The notes: generated by a model from the letters alone, not told the origin. Counted from the stretch's first letter, positions 18,402-26,741 are shown. The stretch: 64,000 nucleotides of DNA from Halorarum halophilum (GCF_013401515.1 NZ_CP058529.1:2480001-2544000), one strand, 5' to 3'. Numbers and translations: made by a program.

Positions 18402-19595
18402 TCAGTCGTCGCCGAACGCGCCCGCCTCGGCCATCTCGTCGAGTCGGTCCTCGTCGTAGCCCAGGTCGGCGAACACCTCGCGAGTGTGTTCGCCGAGGTC
18501 CGGTGGCGGCGACTCGAAGCCGCTGTCGCTGTGCGCGAAGTTCAGCGGGTGCTCGATGACCGGCACCTCGGTGCCGCCCTTCTCCAGCGTGCGCATGACC
18601 CCCCGCGACTCGGTCTGTTCGTTGTAGAGGGCGTCCTCGACGTCCCGGACCGGGCCGGCGGGGATGCCCGCCTCGACGAAGACGTCCATCCACTCGTCGG
18701 TGGACCGGTCGGCGAGCCGCGACTCGATCTCGCGTTCGAGCTCGTCCATGTGTCCGACCCGGTCGGCGTTCGTCTCGAACCGCTCGTCCTCGGGGAGGTC
18801 CCCGCGGTCGATCGCCTCGCAGAAGCCCCGCCAGAGCTTCTGGTTCAGGCAGGCGACGTTGATGTGGCCGTCGGCGGTCTCGAACGACTGGTACGGCGCG
18901 AGCACGGGGTCCTTCGTCCCCATCCGCCCGGGCTCCTCGCCGGCGAACACCTTGCCGGCCTGTTTCGTGAGCCACGGGAGCGTGGCGTCCAGCATCCCGA
19001 GGTCGATGTACTCGCCCTCGCCGGTGCGCTCGCGTCGGTACAGCGCCGAGGAGATGCCGAACGCCGCCCACATCCCGGTGATGAGGTCTGTCTGCGGGAG
19101 CCCGACCTTCACGGGGCCGCCGTTGGCCTCGCCGGTGACCGACATGATGCCGGACATGCCCTGGACGAGGAGGTCGTAGCCGGGTCGCTGGCTCCACGGG
19201 CCGGTCTGGCCGAACGCCGAGATGGCACAGTAGATCACGTCCTCGTTCTCCTCGCGGATGCGATCGTAGTCGACGCCGAGTTTCTCGGCCGTGCCGGGGC
19301 GGAAGTTCTGCACGAACACGTCGGCCTCGGCCGCCAGGTCGTAGAGGGCGGCGAGCCCCTCAGCGGACTTAAGGTCGAGTTCCACGGAGCGCTTGTCGTA
19401 GTTGACCGTCCAGTAGTACGGCGAGTCGCCGTCGACGAACGGCGGCCCGGAGTGTCGGATGTCGTCGCCGACGCCCGGGCGCTCCACCTTCACCACGTCG
19501 GCGCCCTGGTTCGCCAGCATCAGCGAGCAGAACCCGCCCGTCACGAACGTCGAGAGGTCGACGACGAGCAGGTCCTCGAAGATCCGGTTGTCCAT
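18402..19595 (-). CDS. Class III CoA-transferase (CaiB/BaiF family)
   Basis: A 397-residue family III CoA-transferase, moving CoA between carboxylic acids through a mixed anhydride on an aspartate. The family N-terminus is seen in FEDLLVVDLSTFVTGGFCS, then ANQGADVVKVERPGVGDD, and the catalytic aspartate is Asp203 in YIDLGMLDATLPW. Substrates range from carnitine and oxalate to aromatic acids and cannot be told here. The start at MDNRIFEDLL is preferred over one 17 codons upstream. It is not adjacent to other CoA genes; the acyl-CoA-type cluster at 13.2-15.9 kb is the nearest. Confidence 0.9.
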   Translation of the reverse strand: MDNRIFEDLLVVDLSTFVTGGFCSLMLANQGADVVKVERPGVGDDIRHSGPPFVDGDSPYYWTVNYDKRSVELDLKSAEGLAALYDLAAEADVFVQNFRPGTAEKLGVDYDRIREENEDVIYCAISAFGQTGPWSQRPGYDLLVQGMSGIMSVTGEANGGPVKVGLPQTDLITGMWAAFGISSALYRRERTGEGEYIDLGMLDATLPWLTKQAGKVFAGEEPGRMGTKDPVLAPYQSFETADGHINVACLNQKLWRGFCEAIDRGDLPEDERFETNADRVGHMDELEREIESRLADRSTDEWMDVFVEAGIPAGPVRDVEDALYNEQTESRGVMRTLEKGGTEVPVIEHPLNFAHSDSGFESPPPDLGEHTREVFADLGYDEDRLDEMAEAGAFGDD

Positions 19596-19757
19596 ACGGG
19601 ACGGCCGTCTGCCGCTGAAAAAAGCATTGCCCCGCTTCGCGTTCACGTCGCCGCAGTCGGGCGGACTCGGCGGGTCAATCGACCCTCCGGATGGACTCGA
19701 GACGTTACCAGACCCTTCGGACGGCCCCGGTTCCGGTTCGGGTTCGGGGTGGCCGAC

Positions 19758-20369
19758 CTACTCCCAGGGGTGGCCGCCGCGGCGGCCGGGCCAGAGGGGG
19801 TACCAGTACTCCTTCTCGGGTTCGAGGTCGAGTTCCCCGTCGAGCACCGACTCGAGTTTGCCCTCGATCCGCTTGTCGTGCTCGCCGTCCTTCGGGGCGA
19901 ACGGGTAGTAGGCGCCGCGGCGGAACGAGTACACCCAGTAGGCTCGGTCGCTCGAATCGCTCGTCCGCTCGAACCCGAAGACCGCCGCGAGCAGCCGCGA
20001 GCCGTATCCGCGCTCGACGAACGTATCCGCCGCGAAGTGGACCGAGGTGACCAGGTCCTCGGGGTCGTCGTCGGCGAGCACGACCCAGTGGTAGCCGTGG
20101 TCGTCCTCGTGCCGGCGGAACTCGGTGCCCGTCTCCTCGCTCCCGGCGTGGAGGATGTCCTCGACCTCCTCGACGGTCGAGGCGAAGTCGGTGGAGTCGA
20201 CCGAGGAGAAGCAGAGCGCGGCCTCGCCGACCGGGGCGAAGCCGAGGTCGGCCTCCATCGTCACGTAGGCGGTGCTCATCCCGAACAGGTCGTCGGGGTC
20301 CGCGTCGCGCGTGGCGTCGCTCTCGGCGCTGATGCCGAGCGCCGCCTTGACGGAGTCGAACAGCCCCAT
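19758..20369 (-). CDS. pspAB: PspA-associated protein PspAB
   Basis: A 203-residue soluble protein beginning MGLFDSVKAALGISAESDAT, with the conserved middle TAYVTMEADLGFAPVGEAAL and a C-terminal EKEYWYPLWPG. This matches the PspAB family described in comparative studies of the PspA envelope-stress system; its biochemical role is not known. It overlaps the stop of rmuC by one base and is therefore co-transcribed with it. HtpX, a membrane protease often linked to the same stress response, lies 640 bases beyond rmuC on the same strand. Confidence 0.8.
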   Translation of the reverse strand: MGLFDSVKAALGISAESDATRDADPDDLFGMSTAYVTMEADLGFAPVGEAALCFSSVDSTDFASTVEEVEDILHAGSEETGTEFRRHEDDHGYHWVVLADDDPEDLVTSVHFAADTFVERGYGSRLLAAVFGFERTSDSSDRAYWVYSFRRGAYYPFAPKDGEHDKRIEGKLESVLDGELDLEPEKEYWYPLWPGRRGGHPWE

Positions 20370-21361
20370 CAGCTCCCCTCCCCGTCGGCAGCGCCCTGCC
20401 CGTCGGCGGCGAGTTCCCCGTCGGCCGCGAGCGACGGCCCGTCGATCCGGTCGAACTCACCGCGGAGCCGCTGGTACTGCCGGTCAACGTCCTCGGCCTT
20501 GTTCGCCGCGTTCCGGACGTGCGTCTGCAGGACGCCCCACTCGTCCTCGACCGAGGCGAACGCGTCCCGGAGCGAGTCGAGTTCGGCGGCGACCTCCTCG
20601 GCCTGCTCGGAGAGCTGTCGCGCCTGCACGTCGGCCTTGATGAGTTCGAGCTTGTGGCCGAAGGTGAGCGGCGAGACCACCTGCACGCCGCGGCGCGTGT
20701 ACTCGCGGAGCAGGTCGTACTCCTCGGTGACGAGGTGGTAGTAGACGCTCTCGGAGGGGATGAACGCGAACGCGAAGTCGGTCGTGCCCGCCGCGGGACG
20801 GACGTAGTCGGTCGCGATCTTCTCGAGCTGCGACTCCACGTCGCGCGCGAACGCGTCGCGGTAGCGGGCGGCCTCGTCCTCGTCGTCGGTCCCGACGGCG
20901 CGCTCGTAGTTGTCCAGCGGGAACTTCGCATCAACGCAGACGAGCCCCGACGAGGTGCGGATGTGGGCGTCGGGCGTCTTCCCGTCGACGACGCGCTCGC
21001 GGAGGCCGTACATCTCGGGCGGCAGGTGGTCCGAGAGCAGCACGTCGAGCTGCTCCTCGCCGAAGGCGCCGCGCTTCCGGGGGTCCCGGAGCATGCTGTC
21101 GAGGTCCGAGTGGAGGCTCCGCATCTTCCCCGCGTGCTGCTCGATGCGGTCCACCTTCTCGGCGAACTCGAGGTCGGTGAACGTCCGGCTCACGGCCGTG
21201 GTGAGCGCGTCCGAGTCGACCTCGACGTCGGTGTCCTGGGCACTGAGCGACCGGACGGAGAGCCAGAGTTGTAGCAGGAGAAACGCCACGACGAGCAGCA
21301 GCGTCACGGCGGCCACGAGCAGCACCGTCGACGTGGTGCCGCCCGACTGGAGCGGGAGCAT
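20369..21361 (-). CDS. rmuC: RmuC-like protein (DNA recombination limiting factor family)
   Basis: A 330-residue protein with an N-terminal membrane helix (STVLLVAAVTLLLVVAFLLL), a coiled-coil region, and the RmuC core: KRGAFGEEQLDVLLSDHLP, then VCVDAKFPLDNYERAVG, then FAFIPSESVYYHL. The VDAKFP region belongs to a PD-(D/E)xK-like nuclease fold; in bacteria RmuC limits certain recombination events. The C-terminus is coiled-coil and ends in low-complexity DGELAADGQGAADGE. It is upstream of, and overlaps, pspAB. The structured repeat locus lies immediately upstream, between this gene and htpX. Confidence 0.87.
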   Translation of the reverse strand: MLPLQSGGTTSTVLLVAAVTLLLVVAFLLLQLWLSVRSLSAQDTDVEVDSDALTTAVSRTFTDLEFAEKVDRIEQHAGKMRSLHSDLDSMLRDPRKRGAFGEEQLDVLLSDHLPPEMYGLRERVVDGKTPDAHIRTSSGLVCVDAKFPLDNYERAVGTDDEDEAARYRDAFARDVESQLEKIATDYVRPAAGTTDFAFAFIPSESVYYHLVTEEYDLLREYTRRGVQVVSPLTFGHKLELIKADVQARQLSEQAEEVAAELDSLRDAFASVEDEWGVLQTHVRNAANKAEDVDRQYQRLRGEFDRIDGPSLAADGELAADGQGAADGEGS

Positions 21362-21480
21362 ACACCGGCGTACGGAAACTCTCCGTAAAAGGATTCGTTC
21401 GTATTCGTCGGGTGACTTCGTGTGATCGTCGTTGCAAGTGCTCCACGTGTGACTGGCTCTACTGGACTCGACACGATTAC

Positions 21481-21610
21481 GAAAGCCCCCGCGGGTCTCG
21501 GCTCCCGCGAGACGCTCTGCGCTCCTCGTCGGTCGGCCTGCGGCCTCCCTCCTGCGGGTGCTTGAGGCCTCGGGATTCGCCGAGATCCGCGGCCCCTTTC
21601 AGTCCCACCC
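21481..21610 (+). repeat. Structured repeat, module 1, copy A1
   Basis: 130 bp starting GAAAGCCCCCGCGG and ending GGCCCCTTTCAGTCCCACCC. The 13-base segment CGCGGGTCTCGGC near the start pairs fully, with one G-U, with GCCGAGATCCGCG near the end; the outermost GAAA also pairs with TTTC. The centre contains CTGCGCTCCTC and a GCGGGTGCTTG box shared with copies A2 and B1. No reading frame is conserved between copies. Confidence 0.8.
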
Positions 21611-21639
21611 GCTGGACGTTCGACCGAGCGACGGAGCCC

Positions 21640-21669
21640 GACTACCGAGTGTGCACGCCGTCGGTAGTC
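21640..21669 (+). repeat. Structured repeat, module 2 hairpin (copy A)
   Basis: GACTACCGA - 12-base loop GTGTGCACGCCG - TCGGTAGTC, a perfect 9-bp stem, 30 bases after module 1. The equivalent hairpin in locus B has the same spacing and loop length and related loop sequence, with its two inner pairs replaced by G-U wobbles. Confidence 0.75.
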
Positions 21670-21700
21670 TCCTCCATCGTTTGTCGGCCGACGGTCGATA

Positions 21701-21770
21701 GGATGCGTGCGGGCGCACCGCGAGCGACCGGAGTGAGCGAGCCGCGCCCGCCGGGGAGGCCTGGGGACAG
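21701..21770 (+). repeat. Structured repeat, module 3 (copy A)
   Basis: The inverted repeat GCGGGCGC / GCGCCCGC (21709-21716 and 21744-21751) encloses GAGCGACCGGAGTGAGCGAG and is followed by CGGGGAGGC and TGGGGA. The same arms and tail occur at 50.82-50.96 kb around a longer insert; the GGGGAGG ending is also found in copies B and D. Confidence 0.7.
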
Positions 21771-21796
21771 CACATAATGGCGGCTGACCGTCCAAC

Positions 21797-21927
21797 GGGG
21801 CGGGACTGAAAGGGGCCGGCTTCTGTGCGAAGCACGGCGCCTCAAGCACCGCAGCGCGAAGGAGTGGAGCGACTGAGCGCGAGGAGCGCAGAGCGTGCCG
21901 CGCGAGCGCAGAAGTCGGGGGGCTTTC
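21797..21927 (-). repeat. Structured repeat, module 1, copy A2 (inverted)
   Basis: 131 bp, read on the minus strand from GAAAGCCCCCCGACTTCTG to GGCCCCTTTCAGTCCCGCCC. The stem CCGACTTCTG pairs with CAGAAGCCGG with a single A-C mismatch, although its sequence is unrelated to the stems of A1 and B1. The centre CTCTGCGCTCCTCGCGCTCA and the GCGGTGCTTGAGGC box are conserved. It faces A1 across 186 bases containing modules 2 and 3. Confidence 0.8.
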
Positions 21928-22007
21928 GAGCCGTTCCCGTTCGTCGAAACGCTCATTCGAGAAACCGAACCTCACGCCCATCCGGAAACGTCGAAACGGA
22001 AGAAGAA

Positions 22008-22874
22008 TCAGACCGTTTCGAGTTCCCGCTCCAGGTTCCGAAGGCGCTCCACGCGCTTCTCGGTGCTCGGGTGCGTCGAGAACAGCTTCCCGACGACCCC
22101 GCTCTTCAGCGGGATGATGAAGAACGCGTTCATCTCCGAGGTCTCGCGGAGGTCGTCGTCGGGCACCTTGTCCATCCGGCCGTCGATGGTGAGCAGCGCG
22201 GACGCGAGCGCGCCCGGCTTGCCCGTGATGGCCGCCCCGCCGCGGTCCGCCGAGTACTCGCGGTAGCGCGAGAGCGCCCGGATCAGGAAGAACGAGACGA
22301 TCCAGACGGCCAGCGAGGCGACGATGGCGACGAGCATGCCGCCGTTGTTGCGGTTGCGCCCGCCGCCGAACAGCCAGCCCCAGCGGACGACCATGAACGC
22401 GATTGTCGAGAGGAACGAGGCGATGGTCATCACCATCACGTCGCGGTTCTTCACGTGGGCCAGTTCGTGGGCGAGCACGCCCTCCAGCTCCTCGTCGTCG
22501 AGGGTGCGAAGGAGACCCGTCGTGACGCAGACGGCCGAACTCTTCTGCGAGCGCCCCGTCGCGAACGCGTTCGGGACGCGCGAGTCGGCCACCGCGACCT
22601 TCGGCTTGGGCAGGTCGGCCTGCTGGCTCAGCCGAGTGATTTTCGCGTGCAGTCCCGGATACTCCTCCTCGCTCACCTTCTTGGCGCCCATCGAGTACAG
22701 CGCCAGCTTGTCGCTGAAGAAGAACTGGACGAACAGGAACGGTACCATGAGGATCAGGAAACCGGCGTAGCTCGTCTGTGAGATCACCGCCGCGAAGACG
22801 ATGTAGAGGGCGAACAGGAGGAACATCGTGAAGATCATGCGGCCGCGGAGGCCCCAGTCCGTTTTCCACTCCAT
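22008..22874 (-). CDS. htpX: HtpX-type membrane zinc metalloprotease
   Basis: A 288-residue M48 family protease of the cytoplasmic membrane. Two hydrophobic helices lie near the N-terminus (IFTMFLLFALYIVFAAVIS and GFLILMVPFLFVQFFF); the zinc site is HELAH in EGVLAHELAHVKNRD; two more helices follow, then a C-terminal TDPS-like FSTHPSTEKRVERLRNLE. HtpX degrades damaged membrane proteins and is tied to envelope stress, in keeping with PspAB two genes away. The start at MEWKTDWGLRGRM is the family start; an in-frame ATG seven codons upstream is less likely. Confidence 0.94.
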   Translation of the reverse strand: MEWKTDWGLRGRMIFTMFLLFALYIVFAAVISQTSYAGFLILMVPFLFVQFFFSDKLALYSMGAKKVSEEEYPGLHAKITRLSQQADLPKPKVAVADSRVPNAFATGRSQKSSAVCVTTGLLRTLDDEELEGVLAHELAHVKNRDVMVMTIASFLSTIAFMVVRWGWLFGGGRNRNNGGMLVAIVASLAVWIVSFFLIRALSRYREYSADRGGAAITGKPGALASALLTIDGRMDKVPDDDLRETSEMNAFFIIPLKSGVVGKLFSTHPSTEKRVERLRNLERELETV

Positions 22875-22988
22875 ACCCCATCGTAATCGCTTCACGGCTT
22901 AAACGCTGTCGTGGAGGCCCGTCCCCACTATCAGGGCGCGATATTCGGGGCGACGGCGTTTTACTGCGGACCGCTGGAGACGAATCCC

Positions 22989-23756
22989 GTGTCCGGGCGC
23001 GCACAGACCGAGGCCATCGGCGTGGTGACGGTCACCGCCGTCGTTCTCCTGCTCGCCTTCACCGTCGGGTTCGCCGTCGTCGAGTCGATGTCGAACGCCG
23101 AGTCCACCGCGCCCGCGCTCGGCGACTACCGCTTCGACGCCGACGGAACCGCCGTCTCCGTCACGCACGCCGGCGGCGACGCCGCCCCCCTCTCCGACCT
23201 CTCGCTGGTCGTTCGCGGCCCGAACGGGAGCACGACCCGCCCGTTCACCGCCGGAACGCTCGCGGGCGGCGGGGCCGTCTTCCGGCCGGGATCGACGTGG
23301 CGCTACGGCGCTATCCCGTTCCCGTTCGACCGAGCGGTCGAGCTCGACCTCCTCGTCGTCCACGGCCCCTCCGGGGCGGTCGTCGACCGGACGACGGTCC
23401 GGGTCGGATCGGGGCCGACCGCGACGCCGACGGACTCCCCCACGCCGACGGCGACATCGACCGCCACCCCGACCGACAAGCCCACGGCCACGTCTACGCC
23501 GGTGCCGACCCCGCCCGAAGTACAGTTCTTCGAGGCGACGAATCCCGACCACAAGAACGTCCGCGTGGAGCTCCGGACCGACGAACGGTTCTCGGACCTC
23601 CGCGTCGTCCTCTACCGCGGCGACGGGCGGACCCGGCGGGTCGACGTGGACGACGACGACGGCGGTTGGTGGGACGACTGGTGGGGCGGTGACGACGACG
23701 GCCAGGAGGACCCCGACGACCGGGGCGACGGCGGCTGGAACTGGTGGCCCTGGTAG
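22989..23756 (+). CDS. Type IV pilin-like protein with Thr/Pro linker and Trp-rich tail
   Basis: A 255-residue protein. Its N-terminus, MSGRAQTEAIGVVTVTAVVL, shows a short charged leader followed by a long hydrophobic helix, as in archaeal class III signal peptides cleaved by PibD/EppA; cleavage would fall at GRAQ or AQTE. A beta-rich domain follows, then a TPT/TAT repeat linker (about residues 143-173, likely O-glycosylated or extended), a second small domain, and a tail dense in Asp, Gly and Trp (GGWWDDWWGGDDDGQ to WNWWPW at the very end). I chose the GTG at 22989 because it gives a proper leader. It is probably a surface pilin or adhesin; no pilus operon adjoins it, but the prepilin peptidase gene lies 1.9 kb downstream. 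Confidence 0.75.
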   Translation: MSGRAQTEAIGVVTVTAVVLLLAFTVGFAVVESMSNAESTAPALGDYRFDADGTAVSVTHAGGDAAPLSDLSLVVRGPNGSTTRPFTAGTLAGGGAVFRPGSTWRYGAIPFPFDRAVELDLLVVHGPSGAVVDRTTVRVGSGPTATPTDSPTPTATSTATPTDKPTATSTPVPTPPEVQFFEATNPDHKNVRVELRTDERFSDLRVVLYRGDGRTRRVDVDDDDGGWWDDWWGGDDDGQEDPDDRGDGGWNWWPW

Positions 23757-23850
23757 CTCCCCCAACGTCCGAGCAGCCCGGTCTGTCACCTCGTCCTAGC
23801 GGGCGTGCTCCGGACGTGGGACTTATCTCGCATCGGCCGCTCTGGTCGCT

Positions 23851-25020
23851 GTGGTCGAACTCCTCCTCCTCGTCGGGCTCGCGGTCGCCGTCTTCGTCGG
23901 CTTCAACATCGGCGGTTCCTCCACCGGCGTCGCGTTCGGCCCCGCGGTCGGCAGCGGACTCGTCTCGAAACTCACCGCGGCGGGGTTGATGACCGGGTTC
24001 GCGCTCGCGGGCGCGTGGACGGTCGGCCGTGGCGTCATCGCCACGATGGGGGGTCGAATCGTCCCCTCCGGCCAGTTCACGCTCGTCGCGAGCGTCGCCG
24101 TCCTCTTCTTCGTCGGCCTCGCGCTGCTCATCTCCAACACGTTCGGCGTCCCCGCCTCGACCTCGATGACCGCCGTCGGCGCCATCGCGGGCCTGGGCGC
24201 GGCGACGAACACCCTGAACTCGGACGTGATGGTCCGCATCGTCGGCTGGTGGCTCGTCTCGCCCGTCATCGCCTTCTGGCTGTGCGCGGTCATCGGCCGC
24301 TACCTCTACCCGTACCTCGACGCCAAGTTCGCCATCGACCGCTCCGACGGTCCGATCGTCGAGTTCGCCGTCGGCGGGGGCGTCCCGCGGGTCCGGCGCG
24401 CGCCCGGGACGACGACCCGCGAACTGGTCGGAACTGTGGTCGTCGTCGTCATCGCCTGCTACATGGCGTTCTCCGCCGGGGCGTCGAACGCCGCCAACGC
24501 CGTCGCGCCGCTCGTCGGGAGCCCCGAGGCGAACCTCTCGATCGAGGCGGGCATCCTCGTCGCCGGCGGCGCCATCGGCCTCGGCGCGTTCACCATCGCG
24601 AGGCGGACGCTCGACACCGTCGGCAACGACCTCACCGACCTGCCGCTGCTCGCGGCGCTCATCGTCGAGGTCGTCTCCGCGAGCCTCATCACGTTCCTCT
24701 CGTACATCGACATCCCCGCGTCGCTGGCCGTCTCGGCGACGATGTGCATCGTCGGACTCGGCTGGGGCCGGGCCACCAGGACGACGAGCGTCGGTGACGC
24801 GGTCCGCGGCGAGCGCCCGGAGGTGTCGGTGAACGCGCTCACCGCCGAGAGCGAGGGCGAGCGGGAGGTCCCGCGCGTCGGCGAGGAGACGGGCGAGGAA
24901 CTGCTCGCGGACGACCTGTTCAACCCCGGGACGACCGGCAGGGTCATCTTCTTCTGGATCCTCACGCCGTCGCTCTCGTTCGCGGCGTCGTTCGTCCTGT
25001 TCACCGTCGCCCCCGTGTGA
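23851..25020 (+). CDS. Inorganic phosphate transporter, Pit family
   Basis: A 389-residue membrane protein with about ten helices and the duplicated PD001131-like signature of PiT permeases: VGFNIGGSSTGVAFGPAVGS in the first half and AFSAGASNAANAVAPLVGS in the second. These proteins take up phosphate with sodium or proton, or as a metal-phosphate complex. A cytoplasmic hydrophilic loop of about 60 residues precedes the last helix. The GTG start at 23851 has TTATC about 27 bases upstream, giving a leaderless mRNA. No phosphate regulator (PhoU-like) gene adjoins it. Confidence 0.92.
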   Translation: MVELLLLVGLAVAVFVGFNIGGSSTGVAFGPAVGSGLVSKLTAAGLMTGFALAGAWTVGRGVIATMGGRIVPSGQFTLVASVAVLFFVGLALLISNTFGVPASTSMTAVGAIAGLGAATNTLNSDVMVRIVGWWLVSPVIAFWLCAVIGRYLYPYLDAKFAIDRSDGPIVEFAVGGGVPRVRRAPGTTTRELVGTVVVVVIACYMAFSAGASNAANAVAPLVGSPEANLSIEAGILVAGGAIGLGAFTIARRTLDTVGNDLTDLPLLAALIVEVVSASLITFLSYIDIPASLAVSATMCIVGLGWGRATRTTSVGDAVRGERPEVSVNALTAESEGEREVPRVGEETGEELLADDLFNPGTTGRVIFFWILTPSLSFAASFVLFTVAPV

Positions 25021-25174
25021 CTCCCGATCCCGGGTGGGCGGTCGATCAGCTCCGGGCAGTCCGGGTGAGTACCGACCGCGATCCGGCCTTTTGGCTGGCC
25101 TAAACCCTTCTATCCGCTGAATTCGGGCCGCGAGATAGCAACATCTAATTGGGCGGCGACCGAAGCCGTCCATG

Positions 25175-25564
25175 ATGCCCACGGTCGAATACCTCAACTA
25201 CGAAGTGCTGGATGACCACGGCTGGGAAATGGACGACGACGACCTCTTCGACGAGGCCGCCGATGCAGGCCTCGACGCGGAGGATTACGGCGAACTCGAG
25301 GTCAACGAGGGCGAGTACATCCTCGAGGCCGCGGAGGCACAGGGGTACGATTGGCCGTTCTCGTGCCGCGCCGGCGCCTGCGCGAACTGCGCGGCGATCG
25401 TGACGGAGGGCGAGATCGAAATGGACATGCAGCAGATCCTCTCCGACGAGGAGGTCGAGGAGAAGAACGTCCGGCTCACCTGCATCGGGTCGCCGGCGAC
25501 CGACGAGATCCAGATCGTCTACAACGCGAAGCACCTCGACTACCTGCAGAACCGCGTCATCTAG
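25175..25564 (+). CDS. fer: Halophilic 2Fe-2S ferredoxin
   Basis: A 129-residue plant-type ferredoxin with the haloarchaeal hallmark, an acidic N-terminal insertion ([20 protein letters not shown]). The cluster ligands are Cys64, Cys69, Cys72 ([11 protein letters not shown]) and Cys103 (RLTCIGSP). It closely resembles the well-known Halobacterium and Haloarcula ferredoxins, which carry electrons from 2-oxoacid oxidoreductases. I start at [10 protein letters not shown] because the mature Halobacterium protein begins PTVEYLN; an ATG one codon upstream is also present. Confidence 0.97.
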   Translation: MPTVEYLNYEVLDDHGWEMDDDDLFDEAADAGLDAEDYGELEVNEGEYILEAAEAQGYDWPFSCRAGACANCAAIVTEGEIEMDMQQILSDEEVEEKNVRLTCIGSPATDEIQIVYNAKHLDYLQNRVI

Positions 25565-25664
25565 CCCGGGCCGATCCGTTCACTTCCGTTTTCGTTCTCC
25601 GGACTGCCTAGCCGCCGCACCCGCTTTCCCAACGGCTAACTCCCCCCGGTTCCCGTTGCCCCCA

Positions 25665-26741
25665 ATGACCGTGCTCGGTATCGCCACGCTGGCCGACCTG
25701 CTCCGCCTCCTGGTCGTGCCGGCGTTCGCGTGGGCGGCCTACCGCGACGTCCGCACCCGTCGGCTGCCCAACCGGCTCTGGCCGCCGCTGCTCGCGATCG
25801 GCCTCCTCGCGCTGGCGCTCGACGTCGCCGCCGCGTACCCATTCGCCGGCTTCGAGGGACGGCTGTTCCTCGTCCGCACCGGCTTCTCGCTGCTGTTCCT
25901 CGTCCCGTTCTCCGTGCTCGCCTACCGGCTGGCGGCGTTCGGCGGCGCGGACATGAAGGCGCTCGTCGTGCTCGCGGTTGCCTTCCCCGCGACGCCCGAG
26001 TACATCGTCCCGACGGCGGTGCTCCCCGGGGTCGCCTGGATCCACAATGCCGTCTTCCCGCTGTACCCCTCCACGCTCGGCGTGACGGCGATGTCGGCGC
26101 TGACGAACGGCGTCCTGCTCGGCGCGGCCTTCGTCCTCTCGCTCGGGGTCAGGAACGCGCTCGCCGGTCGGATCTCGCCGGCGATGTTCGTCGGCGAGTG
26201 GACCGACGTGAGGGACCTGCCCGACCGGCACGGCTCGCTGCTCGACGCGGACGGCCCGCTCCCCTCCCGCGGGCTCGACCTCGACGCGCTCCGGATGTAC
26301 CTCCGCTGGCGACGGTCGACGCTCGAGGACCTCCGCGCCGACCCCGCCCGCCACCGCGACCCCGTCAGCGTCACCGGGACCGGCGAACCGACCGACGGCG
26401 CGGTCCACGTCGGCCCGCGGACCGACGGCGGCGTCCCGGCGGAGGGGGACGTGTCCAATCCGCCGGGGACGGCCGATTCCGACGGGCCCGCGACGGCCAC
26501 CGAGACGGCCGAGTTCGACGACCCGTGGGCGGCCGAGCGGTTCCTCGACTCCATCGAGGGGACCGCGTACGGCACCGACCCCGAGACGCTCCGCGAGGGC
26601 CTGGAGACCGTCTCGGAGGCGGACGCCGTCTGGGTGTCACCCGGGCTCCCGTTCGTCGTGCCGCTGTTCCTCGGGCTGGTCGTGTCGCTCACCTTCGGCG
26701 ACGTGCTGACGCTCATTCTCGCGGCCGGAGGACTGCTGTAG
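25665..26741 (+). CDS. pibD: Prepilin/preflagellin peptidase (A24 family, PibD-like)
   Basis: A 358-residue aspartic membrane protease. The two catalytic aspartates are visible in YRDVRTRRLPN (first cytoplasmic loop) and in the GxGD-type motif FGGADMKALV. About six membrane helices are seen, with one at the very C-terminus after a long hydrophilic region (about residues 180-330) that is larger than in bacterial TadV-like enzymes but usual for haloarchaeal PibD. It cleaves class III signal peptides of archaellins and pilins. The start at MTVLGIATLADLL removes three spurious upstream codons. Confidence 0.9.
   Translation: MTVLGIATLADLLRLLVVPAFAWAAYRDVRTRRLPNRLWPPLLAIGLLALALDVAAAYPFAGFEGRLFLVRTGFSLLFLVPFSVLAYRLAAFGGADMKALVVLAVAFPATPEYIVPTAVLPGVAWIHNAVFPLYPSTLGVTAMSALTNGVLLGAAFVLSLGVRNALAGRISPAMFVGEWTDVRDLPDRHGSLLDADGPLPSRGLDLDALRMYLRWRRSTLEDLRADPARHRDPVSVTGTGEPTDGAVHVGPRTDGGVPAEGDVSNPPGTADSDGPATATETAEFDDPWAAERFLDSIEGTAYGTDPETLREGLETVSEADAVWVSPGLPFVVPLFLGLVVSLTFGDVLTLILAAGGLL

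Larger units (their letters stand above)
21362..22007. other. Intergenic gap filled by facing structured repeats
   Basis: This 646-base stretch between rmuC (start) and htpX (stop), both on the minus strand, contains no convincing gene. From 21481 to 21927 it is occupied by two facing copies of the 130-bp structured module with two further hairpin modules between them, listed separately. The rmuC promoter must lie in the first 100 bases, where TCCGTAAAAGGA (21381-21392) is the most AT-rich part. Confidence 0.7.

Noticed and set aside
21797-21812. GGCGGGACTGAAAGGGGC resembles the 3' end of haloarchaeal type I-B CRISPR repeats (GGGATTGAAGC-like)
   Set aside because: Only single copies occur per module end, with no regular spacers and no cas genes in the window; the similarity is short and is explained by the module 1 end.
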